Positions 34,903-46,073 of a stretch of 64,000 nt of DNA are shown here, piece after piece. The stretch comes from Triticum aestivum (taxonomy: Eukaryota; Streptophyta; Magnoliopsida; Poales; Poaceae). Where the stretch lies: positions 509,806,741-509,870,740 of the forward strand of contig NC_057809.1 in the NCBI RefSeq assembly GCF_018294505.1, read 5' to 3'. Every line of letters begins with the position of its first letter. Position 1 is the first letter of the stretch. Both the position numbers and the translations under genes were made by a program. The notes beneath the pieces were generated by a model. The model made no database searches. It saw nothing but the letters and a program-made list of their open reading frames with translations, and was not told the DNA's origin.

Positions 34903-37900
34903 TCACGTGGTCAAGAAAGAATGCCGCCAATCCTCTTGAATTGCTCGCATGCGAGCTGGTGCTAGGAGTTCATCTCGCTCCCGAAACATCTAATTTGAAG
35001 AAGGGGGTCAATACATATATATATGAATGAATGAAACTCAACACAAATGATGGTAATAAAATAAAATTGTGAATGTTGTTATTTACGCACTTCATATTGT
35101 TCGTCAGAGTAGCCCCGCTCACAGGTCGTGTGGCGGATGGACTCGCAAACGTAGTATCCACAGAAATCATTCCCTTGTTCCTGCCACAACCACTTTACAA
35201 GAAATAGAGGTCAATCAAACTGATAAGCAAGAATGCCAAATGGTATTGATGAAACTAGCGCTTGAATCAATAGGAGATGCGCGGAACATGCTACTATAGT
35301 ACTTACTTTCGGGTGTCTAAATTGCAGCTTCTTCGGGAGTCCCGGAGCTTTTTTGGTGAATTTTTTCCAAACCCTGCCAGACAAAGAAAACAATTACTTG
35401 ATATATCAGGAAATGAACAAAGTTGCTGATATGGTGGATAATGATCGATTTAACTTACTTCTCGAGCATTTGAGTCATGTCCGCATAGTCCTGGGGATCT
35501 TTTCGTCTTGAGTCTAAGACGGTTACTAGTCCCTGCTCAAGCTTAATCTCTAGGAGAATATAGTGGAAACTGCACACGCATGCATAACTCATCAATTACA
35601 TTACTATAACCTTGACTAATATATAAGGGAAACCGAATATGCACAAGACAGTAACACTCACTTGAAGTTGTAAGGAAAGAGTATTATATCTTTGTTTTCA
35701 TTTATTACCAACGATCGTAGCAAGTTGGCCTCGGTATCTGTGGCATGAAATTTAACCTGAGTTGCATCTATGATATTTGTGTTAATGAACCCAATATCAC
35801 CGATTTGTCTTTTCTTCAATTCGACGATCTTCAATCTGCATAATATAGTGAGGATAATTATAAATACATGCAATGAAAGAGCTGAGCTATATAGAGAGAC
35901 TTAATGACAAAAGTAGTACTACTTACAGACAGTAGCAGGTGACCGTTGCTTTATCGAGGGCCAATTGATTGAAAAACTGAAAGAACTCCTCAAATGGAAC
36001 AGGCAACAGATCAATTCCAACGAGGTCATGCTCCTTTTTAACTCTCACATACAAAGTACTCCTCCCCCCAGACTCTCTGCAGATTTTCAAGTACCAATCA
36101 TGCAATCTTCGCATCATCGTTGATAGAGATCTTTCATCTTTGACGAGAGGCTTCCCGTACTCGTATCTTTGTATCTGCACCTCCATGAAATCATAATGTA
36201 CATCGTCGGGCAGGTAATCTCCAAGATTGCTATAACCGGGCACCATCCTCGGATCATTAGCGACGATGTCGCTAGGCACCTTGAGCGGGGGGCACGATTG
36301 CTTCGCTTGTTCGCCGAGCTGGGCAATTTGTTTCCCAGCTCGTCGTTCTTTCAGCCTTTGATCACTGACAGTACTTCCCGACCGCTCCGCTTCGGCAAAT
36401 TCCTTTCCAATAATGCGCTCATAGTTTCCTTTCAGCGGACACTTGGGTGGTTTTGTCAGGGCAGCCAGAGTGCGCTTTGCTTTCACCGGATCTACCTTCT
36501 CCTCCGGAGGTGGATGTTTCTTTGCTTTCACCCTTCAAAGAAGTTCCTCACTTCTTCTCGTGCGATCTCGGCGTTCTCCTCCGGGGTCCTCTCGTATGGT
36601 AACTTCTCTGGAGTCTTCAGAGAAGGACCGAATCTGTATGTCCTCTTGCCTCTGGCTGTACTGCTAGATGCCGACAGAGCAAACGGAGTGGTTGTCTTCT
36701 TTACTTGCTTACGAGGCGGAGGAGACGGACTACGACGCGCCGGAGCAGCTGGAGCGGTGGCAGGTCTCTTCCGCCCTTGCTGACAAGGCGGAGAAGGAGG
36801 AGGCTGGCTGCTCGGGCACGCCGACGCAGGCGGAGAAGGAGGCGGAGTGCCGCCATACACCGGAGAAGGAGCCGGCCGAGTGCCCTAATCGTCACTCACC
36901 GTAGGAGGAGGCGGTGGAGGAGGTGGAGTGCCCTGACTCGCCGGAGGAGGAGGAGGAGGCGGAGGCGTCCAGTTCGGAAGGCTAATGAGCTCCTTCCGCC
37001 ATAGGCATGGAGTCTTCAGAGCAGAGCCCAACCGAGTCTCCCCTTCACCGGTAGGGTGGTCAAGCTGGAGGTCCTCAAATCCCTCCGTTATTTCATCCAC
37101 CATCACCCTAGCATATCCTTCTGGAATCGGCCGGCAGTGAAAAGTTGCGCCGGGTTCAGTAGGAAAAACAAAGCCAACAACCGCCTTGACCTTCATATTA
37201 ATCCATTGCGTCATAAGGTGGCAATTTTGAGACTCCGTGATAGCATCCACGGGATAGCTGGCAGCAGCCGTCAAGACATGCTCCGGCTGAAGCAGCTCGG
37301 TGGAAGCCACGCTGCTTCTCCACTGAGATGGCGGCGTAGCTTTGGGGGAAGCTTCGGCAGTTCATTTGCTGCGATTTGCTTCTCGTTCCTCTATCGCTTG
37401 TACCCTAGCGTGCAGCGCCTGCAGTTGGGTCTGCTCCACTTTCTTCCTCCTCTCGTGGCATTTGTAACCGCCTGCGTCCGGAAACCCAGCCTTCCACGGA
37501 ATGGAGCCTGGCGTGCCTCGTGTCCGTCCAGGGTGCTCAGGATTCCCGAGGGCCATTGTGAGCTCGTCGTTCTCTCTGTCTGGAACGAACGTCCCTTGCT
37601 GCGCTGCTTCGATATAGTGCTTAAGCCTCTTGACTGGTATTTCCATTTGCTCGTCCGTCCAAATGCACTTCCCTGATACAGGGTCCAAGGTTCCGCCAGC
37701 CCCGAAGAACCAAGTCCGGCAACGGTCTGGCCAGTTAATTGTCTCTGGTTCGATCCCTTTATCAACCAGATCATTCTCAATCTTGGCCCACTTAGGCCGG
37801 GCTGCGAGGTAGCCACCTGACCCCGTGCGATGGTGATGCTTCTTCTTCGCAGCATTTTGCTTGTTTGTCGCCGACATCTTCTTACTCTTTTCCGATGTCT

Positions 37901-38721
37901 TGTGGGCCACAAATGCGGGCCAGTGATCTCTGATCTTCTCATATCTGCCCTTGAATTCTGGTGTCTCTTTATTTTCGACAAACTTATTCAGCTCTTTCTT
38001 CCACCTCCTGAATAGTTCTGCCATCCTCTTAAGAGCAAAAGACTTGATTAATTGCTCTTTAACTGGCTTCTCCGGATCATCCTCTGGCGGTAGGGTGAAA
38101 TTTGACTTCAGCTCAGTCCAAAGATCATTTTTCTGCATATCATTGACATAAGACACCTCAGGGTCTTCTGTAGCCGGCTTTAACCATTGCTGGATGCTGA
38201 TCGGGATCTTGTCCCTAACCAAAACCCCGCACTGAGCAACAAATGCGCTCTTTGTCCGGAGGGGTTCAATCGGTTGGCCGTCGGGCGCGATTGCTATGAT
38301 CTCAAACTTTTCATCCGAGCTCAACTTTCTCTTCGGGCCTCGTCTCTTTACCGAAGTTGTGCTCGATCCGGAGGGCTAGAAAAAAGAACAAAGACTTAAT
38401 TAATATGTGTACATACCAAAACAATGAATGCATCAATTAGCTAGTCAGCAGAAGCTTAACTAATATATATACCTGGCCGGACTCGGTTCGGTCACCGGAG
38501 ACGTCATCACGGTCTCCTTCTTGCACCGGCATTGTGTCACCGGAGCCGTCCTCACGGTCTCCTTCTTGCACCGGCATTAGGTCACCGGAGCCATCATAAT
38601 CATAGCCAGCTGCTTCCAGACCATCGGTGTCGTTGAGAAACAACGAGCAGACGGCATCACTTCCTCGTGCGATTATGTCCCCCAACAACTCTTCTTGTAC
38701 TTCGTCTCGGGCGGTGTCCAT
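34903..38721 (-). pseudogene. CACTA ORF1 with C-terminal Ulp1-type (C48) cysteine protease
   Basis: Seven exons fit GT/AG rules and phase: 38,721-38,473; 38,375-35,927; 35,835-35,662; 35,569-35,459; 35,373-35,307; 35,192-35,091; 34,989-34,903, about 1,080 codons. Exon 1 is acidic with repeats of GD.MPVQEGDR. Exon 2 begins with a basic KRRGPKRK signal and has an En/Spm-type ORF1 region (WPDRCRTWFFGAGGTLDP) and proline-rich linkers. The last exons form a Ulp1/SENP fold: catalytic His in FHYILLEI, Asp in VTVLDS, Gln and Cys in QGNDFCGYYVCE. Lesions in exon 2: TGA at 37,362 (fits a CGA to TGA change), TAG at 36,885 and a one-base loss near 36,530. Ulp1 enzymes cleave SUMO-type conjugates; the substrate here is unknown. 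Confidence 0.85.
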
Positions 38722-38819
38722 AGTTTCTACAAATATTTACAACATGGCAATTATTATTCAAACATGACAGATGGATATATTAGTGGCAAACGTAGAACTA
38801 ATATTAATTAGTGGCCTCG

Positions 38820-39385
38820 ACGCTGCTTCTCTAGGGTTTGGGGTGGCCTCGACGCTGCTTCTCTAGGGTTTGGGGTGGCCTCGACAACGCTTCAAGGATA
38901 AAAAAAGAAGAGGAAGAAGAAAAAAAGAGGAGAAGAAAGAATAGAGGAGTAAGAACTCCTCTATTCTTTCTTCTCCTCTTTTTTTTCTTCTTCTTCCTCT
39001 TTTTTTATCGGGAACGAGGGTCGTCGAGGGTCACCGAGCGGTAGAGGAAACCCTAAATAGCAAGTATCGTGGGTGTGAGATACATGTGGCCGTCGGTGTC
39101 GGACACTACATCCACGTCCCACAAGTGACGCGGGTCGACGCCCGCGTCACTTGTGGGACGTGGATGTACTGTCCGACACCGACGGCCACATGTATCTCAC
39201 ACCGACGATACTTGCTATTTAGGGTTTCCTCTACCGCTCGGTGACCCTGTACGACCCTCGTTCCCGATAAAAAAAGAGGAGGAAGAAGAAAAAAGGAGGA
39301 GAAGAAAGAATAGAGGAGAATAACTCCTCTATTATTTCTTCTCCTCTTTTTTTTTCTTCTTCCTCTTCTTTTTTTATCCTCTTCT
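38820..39385. repeat. Chain of three near-perfect hairpins in CACTA B
   Basis: Hairpin 1 (38,895-39,010) is purine/pyrimidine with a TAAGAA-like loop near 38,950. Hairpin 2 (about 39,005-39,262) has arms of more than 100 bp with very few mismatches, turning at GGGTCGACGCCC near 39,137; its arms include GTGGCCGTCGGTGTCGGACA and the word AGGGTTTCCTCTACCGCTCG. Hairpin 3 (39,266-39,385) is again purine/pyrimidine. Neighbouring hairpins share arms, so alternative pairings are possible. Confidence 0.9.
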
Positions 39386-39394
39386 TCCTCTCAT

Positions 39395-39795
39395 GTTCGA
39401 CCCCCCTCGTGTTTAAGTTATCGGGAGGGGGTATATCGACCCCCCCACGTGTTGAAGTTATCGGGAGGGGGTATATCGACCCCACCCCACGTGTTGAAGT
39501 TATCGGGAGGGGGTATATCGACCCCCCACATGTTGAAGTTATCGGGAGGGGGTATATCGACCCCACTCCACGTGTCAAAGTTATTAGGAGTTTATATCGA
39601 CACGACATACGTACATGCGGGAAAATAATATTATCGGGGAGGGGGTATATATATCGACCCCCCTCGTGTTGAAGTTATCGGGAGTTTATATCGACATGAC
39701 ATACGTACATGGGAAAATAATATTATCGGGGAGGGGGTATATCGACCCCCCCTCGTGTTGAAGTTATCGGGAGGGGGTATATCGAGCCCCCCACG
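39395..39795. repeat. Tandem array of about 40-bp units (element B)
   Basis: About nine units of GTTATCGGGAGGGGGTATAT then CGACCCCCCACGTGTTGAA, with two interruptions around ACATACGTACATG (39,605 and 39,700). Same family as 1,966-2,135. Confidence 0.9.
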
Positions 39796-39797
39796 TG

Positions 39798-39935
39798 TCG
39801 AAGAAAAAAAAGAAGAAGAAAAAAGAGGAGAAGAAGAAAGGAATAGAGGAGAAAAGAGAAAATAGAATATATATTCTATTTTTCTCTTCTTCTCCTCTAT
39901 TCCATTCTTCTTCTCCTCTTCTTTTTCTTCTTCTT
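39798..39935. repeat. Purine/pyrimidine hairpin in CACTA B
   Basis: GAAGAAAAAAGAGGAGAAGA arm, turn in AATATATATT near 39,872, then the inverse arm. A long pyrimidine run follows to about 40,030. Confidence 0.8.
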
Positions 39936-40299
39936 ATTTATTTCTCCTCGTCTTCCTCTCCCCTCTTCTTCTCTTTTCTTCCTCTTCTTATTTCCATTTT
40001 CCTCTCATTATTTTTCTTCTTCTTCCTTCTTAAAAATACATGAAGTAGTATTGCTTGTTTTTTTAAAATAATGTTCAAATAGAAATTTTAGAAAAGAGTA
40101 AAGGTTTTGCCTAATTCATTGTTCATATGAATATGCAAACATTTGCATATGTACAATAATCAATATCACCAAAAAAATCTATGAACAGAAAAAATAGTAT
40201 TTTTTTCTGTTAATCTATCTTTTGCATACATATACACACATACATATACTATACATATACATATAATCAGGAAAAAACATATATGAATTTGCAAAAAAA

Positions 40300-40640
40300 C
40301 AGGGGGGAAGAGGGGGCGGTGCCGGCCCTGACCAAAGCGAGAGGCGACGGCGGCGCGGGGCGGCGATGGCGAGGCAGAGGCGGGGCGGCGACGGCGTCAT
40401 GGTGGCGACGCGGGGCGGCGACGACGTAGGGGCGCGACGCGGTGCGGCGACGGCGTCGGGGCGGCGTGGGGAGGTGATCGCGACGGCGCGGGGTGGCGCG
40501 CAGCGACGGAGTCGGGGCGGCGCGGGGTGGCGACGGCGTCGGGTGGTGACGGCGTCTGGGCGGCACGGGATGGCGTCGGAGGCAGGGGCGACGACGGCGA
40601 CGGCGAGGCGCAGAGGGGCAGCCTGGCGGCGTCGGGCGGG
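40300..40640. other. GC-rich low-complexity block (element B)
   Basis: GGCGACGGCGTCGGGGCGG-type sequence, CpG-rich, open on both strands. It is shared in position with A. It lies upstream of ORF1 (minus strand) and could act as its promoter island; that is inference. Confidence 0.5.
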
Positions 40641-40689
40641 GAAGACAAACTTAATGGAAATTTTCACAAGTGCTAGTTATATAGACGAA

Positions 40690-40965
40690 GCATTGGTCCT
40701 GGTCCGTTTGCCCAACCGGGACCAATGCCACCTTTAGTCCCGGTTGGTGCCACCAACCGAGACCAAAGGCCTCTTTTCAGCAGCCCGAAGGGCGGGAAGT
40801 GGCGGCCTTTGGTCCCGGTTGGTGGCACCAACCAGAACTAAAGGGGGGGGCATTGGTCATGGTTTGTGCCACGAACCGTGACCAATGCCCCCTTTAGTCC
40901 CGGTTGGTGCCATCAACCGGGACCAAAGGCCTGCGCCTGCCAAAGCCACGGTGCGGTGGGATGTT
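40690..40965. repeat. Internal cluster of subterminal-type repeats (element B)
   Basis: At least six copies of TTTAGTCCCGGTTGGTG and ACCAACCGGGACCAAAGG arranged as inverted pairs, about 6 kb from either terminus. Equivalent to 3,455-3,660 in A. Confidence 0.85.
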
Positions 40966-41015
40966 TAGTCCCACCTCGCTAGCTAAGGAGCGGCCGCACC
41001 TCTTTATAAGCGCTG
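40955..41015 (+). promoter_or_regulatory. TATA-like motif after TTTAGTCCCACC, plus strand
   Basis: GGGATGTTTAGTCCCACC (40,958-40,975) is followed by CTCTTTATAAGCGC (41,001-41,014). A keeps the same pair (3,680-3,700 and 3,726-3,735). The arrangement resembles grass LTR and CACTA promoters. It points to the right, antisense to TNP2. Confidence 0.3.
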
Positions 41016-41029
41016 CCCCGCCCTCTCCA

Positions 41030-42126
41030 TCGAACTCCTCAGAACTGCGGGCCTTTGGGCCTAATCTCACACCGCTATGCCTGTGGGCCAGCTGGGCCTT
41101 CTGTGGGCCTGAATCCTGGCCCATGAATGGGCTTCTAGTCATATTCAGGCCATGGTGGCCCAATAGGTGGCATTTTTTTACTATTTGTTTTTTCATTTCT
41201 ACTTAGAACTAAATACATATAGTTTTTTAGTGATTTTTTCTTTTAGGTCACAAAAATTATAAACTTTCTGTTAGTGCCATTAGTTTTAAAATTTGAATAG
41301 TTTAAATTTGAATTTTTTTAAAATTTGTGTGAATCACTAGTTTATGAATAACTTTACTATAAAAATTGATTTTTGAGTCATTCTTTTTCCTACTATTTAA
41401 TATTACTGTGTTTTATCATTATACTCAATTTGGTAATTTTAGTTAGTCATAACAAATATTATAGGCATTTTTTTCTTTTTTGCTATTTATTTTTTCATTT
41501 CTACTTAGAACAAAATACTTATAGTTTTTTAGTGATTTCTTTTTTCTTTTAGGTCACAAAAATTATAAACTTTCTGCATTATTTATTTTCTTTTGTTTTT
41601 TGCATTATTTTTAAATTCTTTTTGCTTTTAGTTTTAGAAAAAATATAAACTTTCTCTTAGTGGCATTAGTTTTTTTTTGTTTTCTTTGTTGCTTTATTTA
41701 TTTTATTTTGTTTCTACTCACAACAAAATACTTATTGTTGCTATTTTTATTTTTTTCAGTTTTTTTGTTTTGTTTTCTGTATTATTTATTTTATTTTGTT
41801 TTTTGCTTTATTTTTAGTTCTTTTTTGCTTTTAGGTCAGCAAAATTATAAACTTTCTGTTAGTGCCATTAGTTTTAGAAAAATTATAAACTTTCTGTTAG
41901 TGCCATTAGTTTTCAAATTTGAATAGTTAAAATTTGAATTCTTTGAAATTTGTGTAAATCACAAGTTTGTGATTAACTTTACTAAAAAAATGAAAACAGA
42001 CGCACCTATAGAGAAAGTTCGACCTAAATTCATAGTTTTCAAATGAACTCTCAAAAAGTTGGCATAGCATACTCGTGTGTTACAAAGTTGGCATGGTATC
42101 ATCATAATAGTTGCGGGAGAAAGTTT
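41030..42126. other. AT-rich interior of CACTA B downstream of TNP2
   Basis: GGGCC-rich then T-rich sequence with repeats of TAGTTTTTTAGTGATTT and AAATTATAAACTTTCTGTTA (41,220-41,890). A degenerate trace of the 337-bp unit of A is at about 42,000-42,105 (GTTGGCATGGTATCATCAT). No gene. Confidence 0.6.
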
Positions 42127-45100
42127 TCACTTTTTCTTCGCTTGTGTCATTTGCTTATTGCGCCGTAACCATGGATAATCTTCATCGTTTATCAGGATGC
42201 TTGGGTCAGCCTTGACATTGAAGGGAGGAATTTCATGAAACTTTTCATAATCTTCAGACATGTCTGTCTTGCCCTCCACTCCCAGGATATCCCTTTTTCC
42301 TGAAAGAACTATGTGGTGCTTTGGCTCATCGTATGATGTATTCGCTTCCTTATCTTTTCTTTTTCTCGGTTTGGTAGACATGTCCTTCACATAGATAACC
42401 TGTGCCACATCATTGGCTAGGACGAACGGTTCGTCAGTGTACCCAAGATTTTTCAGATCCACTGTTGTCATTCCGTACTGTGGGTCTACCTGTACCCCGC
42501 CGCCTGACAGATTGACCCATTTGCACTTAAACAAAGGGACCTTAAAATCATGTCCGTAGTCAAGTTCCCATATGTCCACTATGTAACCATAATATGTGTC
42601 CTTTCCGCTCTCGGTTGCTGCATCAAAGCGGACACCGCTGTTTTGGTTGGTGCTCTTTTGATCTTGGGCGATCGTGTAAAATGTATTCCCATTTATCTCG
42701 TATCCTTTGTAAGTCAATACAGTCAAAGATGGTCCCCTGGACAACAAGTACAGCTCATCACAAACAGTGTTGTCACCTCTGAGACGTGTTTCCAACCAAC
42801 TGCTGAAAGTCCTGATGTGTTCACATGTAATCCAGTCGTCGCACTGCTCCGGGTGTTTGGAGCGCAGACTGTTCTTGTGTTCATCGACATACGGGGTCAC
42901 CAAGGTAGAGTTCTGTAGAACTGTGTAGTGTGCTTGAGACCAAGAATATCCGTCCCTACATATTATTGAGTCACTTCCAAGAGTGCCTTTTCCAGTCAGT
43001 CTCCCCTCATACCGCGATTTAGGGAGACCTATCTTCTTAAGGCCAGGAATGAAGTCAACACAAAACCCGATAACATCCTCTGTTTGATGGCCCATGGAGA
43101 TGCTTCCTTCTGGCCTAGCGCGGTTACGGACATATTTCTTTAGGACTCCCATGAACCTCTCAAAGGGGAACATATTGTGTAGAAATACGGGCCCCAGGAT
43201 GACAATCTCGTCGACTAGATGAACTAGGACGTGCGTCATGATATTGAAGAAGGATGGTGGGAACACCAGCTCGAAACTGACAAGACATTGCGCCACATCA
43301 CTCCTTAGCCTTGGTACGATTTCTGGATCGATCACCTTCTGAGAGATTGCATTGAGGAATGCACATAGCTTCACAATGGCTAATCGGACGTTTTCCGGTA
43401 GAAGCCCCCTCAATGCAACCGGAAGCAGTTGCGTCATAATCACGTGGCAGTCATGAGACTTTAGGTTCTGAAACTTTTTCTCTGGCATATTTATTATTCC
43501 CTTTATATTCGACGAGAAGCCAGTCGTGACCTTCATACTGAGCAGGCATTCAAAGAAGATTTCTTTCTCTTCTTTCGTAAGAGCGTAGCTGGCAGGACCT
43601 TTATACTGCTTCGGAGGCATGCCGTCTTTTTCGTGCAAACGTTGCAGGTCCTCCCGTGCCTCAGGTGTATCTTTTGTCTTCCCATACACGCCCAAGAAGC
43701 CTAGCAGGTTCACGCAAAGGTTCTTCGTCACGTGCATCACGTCGATTGAAGAGCGGACCTCTAGGTCTTTCCAGTAGGGTAGGTCCCAAAATATAGATTT
43801 CTTCTTCCACATGGGTGCGTGTCCCTCAACATCATTCGGAATAGCTAGTCCGCCGGGACCCTTTCCAAAGATTACGTGTAAATCATTGACCATAGCAAGT
43901 ACGTGATCACCGGTACGCATGGCGGGCTTCTTCCGGTGATCTGCCTCGCCTTTGAAATGCTTGCCTTTCTTTCGACATTGATGGTTGGTCGGAAGAAATC
44001 GACGATGGCCCAGGTACACATTCTTCCTGCATTTGTCCAGGTATATACTTTCAGTGTCATCTAAACAGTGTGTGCATGCGTGGTATCCTTTGTTTGTCTG
44101 TCCTGAAAGGTTACGGAGAGCGGGCCAATCGTTGATGGTCACAAACAGCAACGCCTTTAGGTTAAATTCCTCCTGTCTGTGCTCATCCCACGTACGTACA
44201 CCGTTTCCATTCCACAGCTGTAAAAGTTCTTCAACTAATGGCCTTAGGTACACATCAATGTCGTTGCCGGGTTGCTTAGGGCCTTGGATGAGAACTGGCA
44301 TCATAATGAACTTCCGCTTCATGCACATCCAAGGAGGAAGGTTATACATACATAGAGTCACAGGACAGGTGCTGTGATTGCTGCTCTGCTCCCCGAAAGG
44401 ATTAATGCCATCCACGCTTAAAGCAAACCATACATTCCTTGGGTCCTTTGCAAACTCATCCAAGTACTTTCTCTCGATTTTTCTCCACTGCGACCCGTCA
44501 GCGGGTGCTCTCAACTTCCCGTCTTTCTTCCGGTCCTCACTGTGCCATCGCATCAACTTGGCATGCTCTTCGTTTCTGAACAGACGTTTCAACCGTGGTA
44601 TTATAGGAGCATACCACATCACCTTCGCAGGAACCCTCTTCCTGGGGGGCTCGCCGTCAACATCACCAGGGTCATCTCGTCTGATCTTATACCGCAATGC
44701 ACCGCATACCGGGCATGCGTTCAGATCCTTGTATGCACCGCGGTAGAGGATGCAGTCATTAGGGCATGCATGTATCTTCTCCCTCCAATCCTAGAGGGCA
44801 TACGACCTTCTTTGTTGCGTATGTACTGTCGGGCAATTCGTTATCCTTTGGAAGCTTCTTCTTCAATATTTTCAGTAGCTTCTCAAATCCTTTGTCAGCC
44901 ACAGCATTCTCTGCCTTCCACTGCAGCAATTCCAGTACGGTACCGAGCTTTGTGTTGCCATCTTCGCAATTGGGGTACAACCCTTTTTTGTGATCCTCTA
45001 ACATGCGATCGAACTTCAGCTTCTCCTTTTGACTTTCGCATTGCGTCCTTGCATCGACAATGACCCGGCGGAGATCATCATCATCGGGCACATCGTCTGG

Positions 45101-45490
45101 TTCCTCTTGATCTTCAGCAGCTTCACCCGTTGCAGCATCATTGGGCACATCGTCTGGTTCCTCTTGATCTTCACCAGCTCCCCCCGTTGCAGCATCACCG
45201 TATTCAGGGGGCACATAGTTGTCATCGTACTCTTCTTCTTCGCCGTCTTCCATCATAACCCCTATTTCTCCGTGCCTCGTCCAAACATTATAGTGTGGCA
45301 TGAAACCCTTGTAAAGCAGGTGGGAGTGAAGGATTTTCCGGTTAGAGTAAGACCTCGTATTCCCACATTCAGTGCATGGACAACACATAAAACCATTCTG
45401 CTTGTTTGCCTCAGCCGCATCGAGAAACTCATGCACGCCCTTAATGTACTCGGAGGTGTGTCTGTCACCGTACATCCATTGCCGGTTCAT
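42127..45490 (-). pseudogene. TNP2-family CACTA transposase, one frameshift
   Basis: About 1,120 codons, apparently intronless. The frame starts MNRQWMYGDRHTSEYIKGVH with a transposase-associated zinc-binding domain (MCCPCTECGNT), followed by an acidic repeat segment (EDQEEPDDVP twice). The TNP2 core follows (NDCILYRGAYKDLNACPVCG, the catalytic-type SVDGINPFG near residue 360, GNDIDVYLRPLVEELLQLW, then SIDVMHVTKNLCVNLLG). DUF4218-type (FELVFPPSFFNIMTHVLVHL) and DUF4216-type (INGNTFYTIAQDQ, DTYYGYIVDIWELD) segments come next, with a Lys-rich end. At 44,775-44,785 the frame slips just before the ACPNDC motif; the surroundings suggest loss of two bases. Otherwise it is open throughout. It would cut and join at CACTA ends. 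It is transcribed toward ORF1. Confidence 0.95.
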
Positions 45491-45627
45491 CTGCGTGCAT
45501 TATATATAATTAAGTGTCCAAATTAATAGAAGTTCATCATCACATTAAAACCAAAGTACATACATAGTTCTCATCTAACAACATATAGCTCTCCAGAGCA
45601 TCTAATTAATTAAACCATACATTGAAA

Positions 45628-46073
45628 CTATGTAAAACATTTCAATGCGAAAACAAATGCGATCATAATCGCAACCAAGGTAACAATTGATCCAACGGCA
45701 TAATGATACCAAGCCTCGGTATGAATGGCATATTTTCTAATCTTTCTAATCTTCAAGCGCATTGCATCCATCTTGATCTTGTGATCATCGACGACATCCG
45801 CAACATGCAACTCCAATATCATCTTCTCCTCCTCAATTTTTTTATTTTTTCCTTCAACAAATTGTTTTCTTCTTCAACTAAATTTAACCTCTCGACAATA
45901 GGGTCGGTTGGAATTTCCGATTCACATACATCCTACATAAATAAAATCTATGTCACGTTGGTCGGCATAATTTTCATAAACAATAAATGAACCAATAGTT
46001 ATAAAGATAATATATATACCACATCCGAATCATAGACAGGACGAGGGCCGACGGGGGCGGATACCAAAACCAT
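45628..46073 (-). CDS. Small coiled-coil/membrane ORF (third CACTA gene), copy B
   Basis: Exon 1 from the ATG at 46,073 reads MVLVSAPVGPRPVYDSD; exon 2 follows an AG near 45,932. Exon 2 begins VCESEIPTDPIVERLNLVEE, continues as a Lys/Glu-rich heptad segment, then LELHVADVVDDHKIKMDAMR and a hydrophobic VGSIVTLVAIMIAFVFALK end. The A-run at 45,835-45,850 is one base short for joining the two halves, exactly as in copy A. It lies 140 bp upstream of the TNP2 start on the same strand. No family is recognised; a coiled-coil, tail-anchored product would be predicted if the two halves are joined. Confidence 0.5.

Noticed and set aside
39395..39795. CRISPR-like array of 40-bp direct repeats
   Set aside because: Units are contiguous without unique spacers and lie inside a plant CACTA element.
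40215..40737. Overlapping long frames on both strands (Arg/Ala/Pro-rich)
   Set aside because: GC-rich low-complexity DNA gives open frames in all registers; no domain.
42550..42918. Plus-strand frame opposite TNP2, also seen at 11,559-11,927
   Set aside because: Shadow of the transposase coding strand, kept in both copies only because the DNA is homologous.
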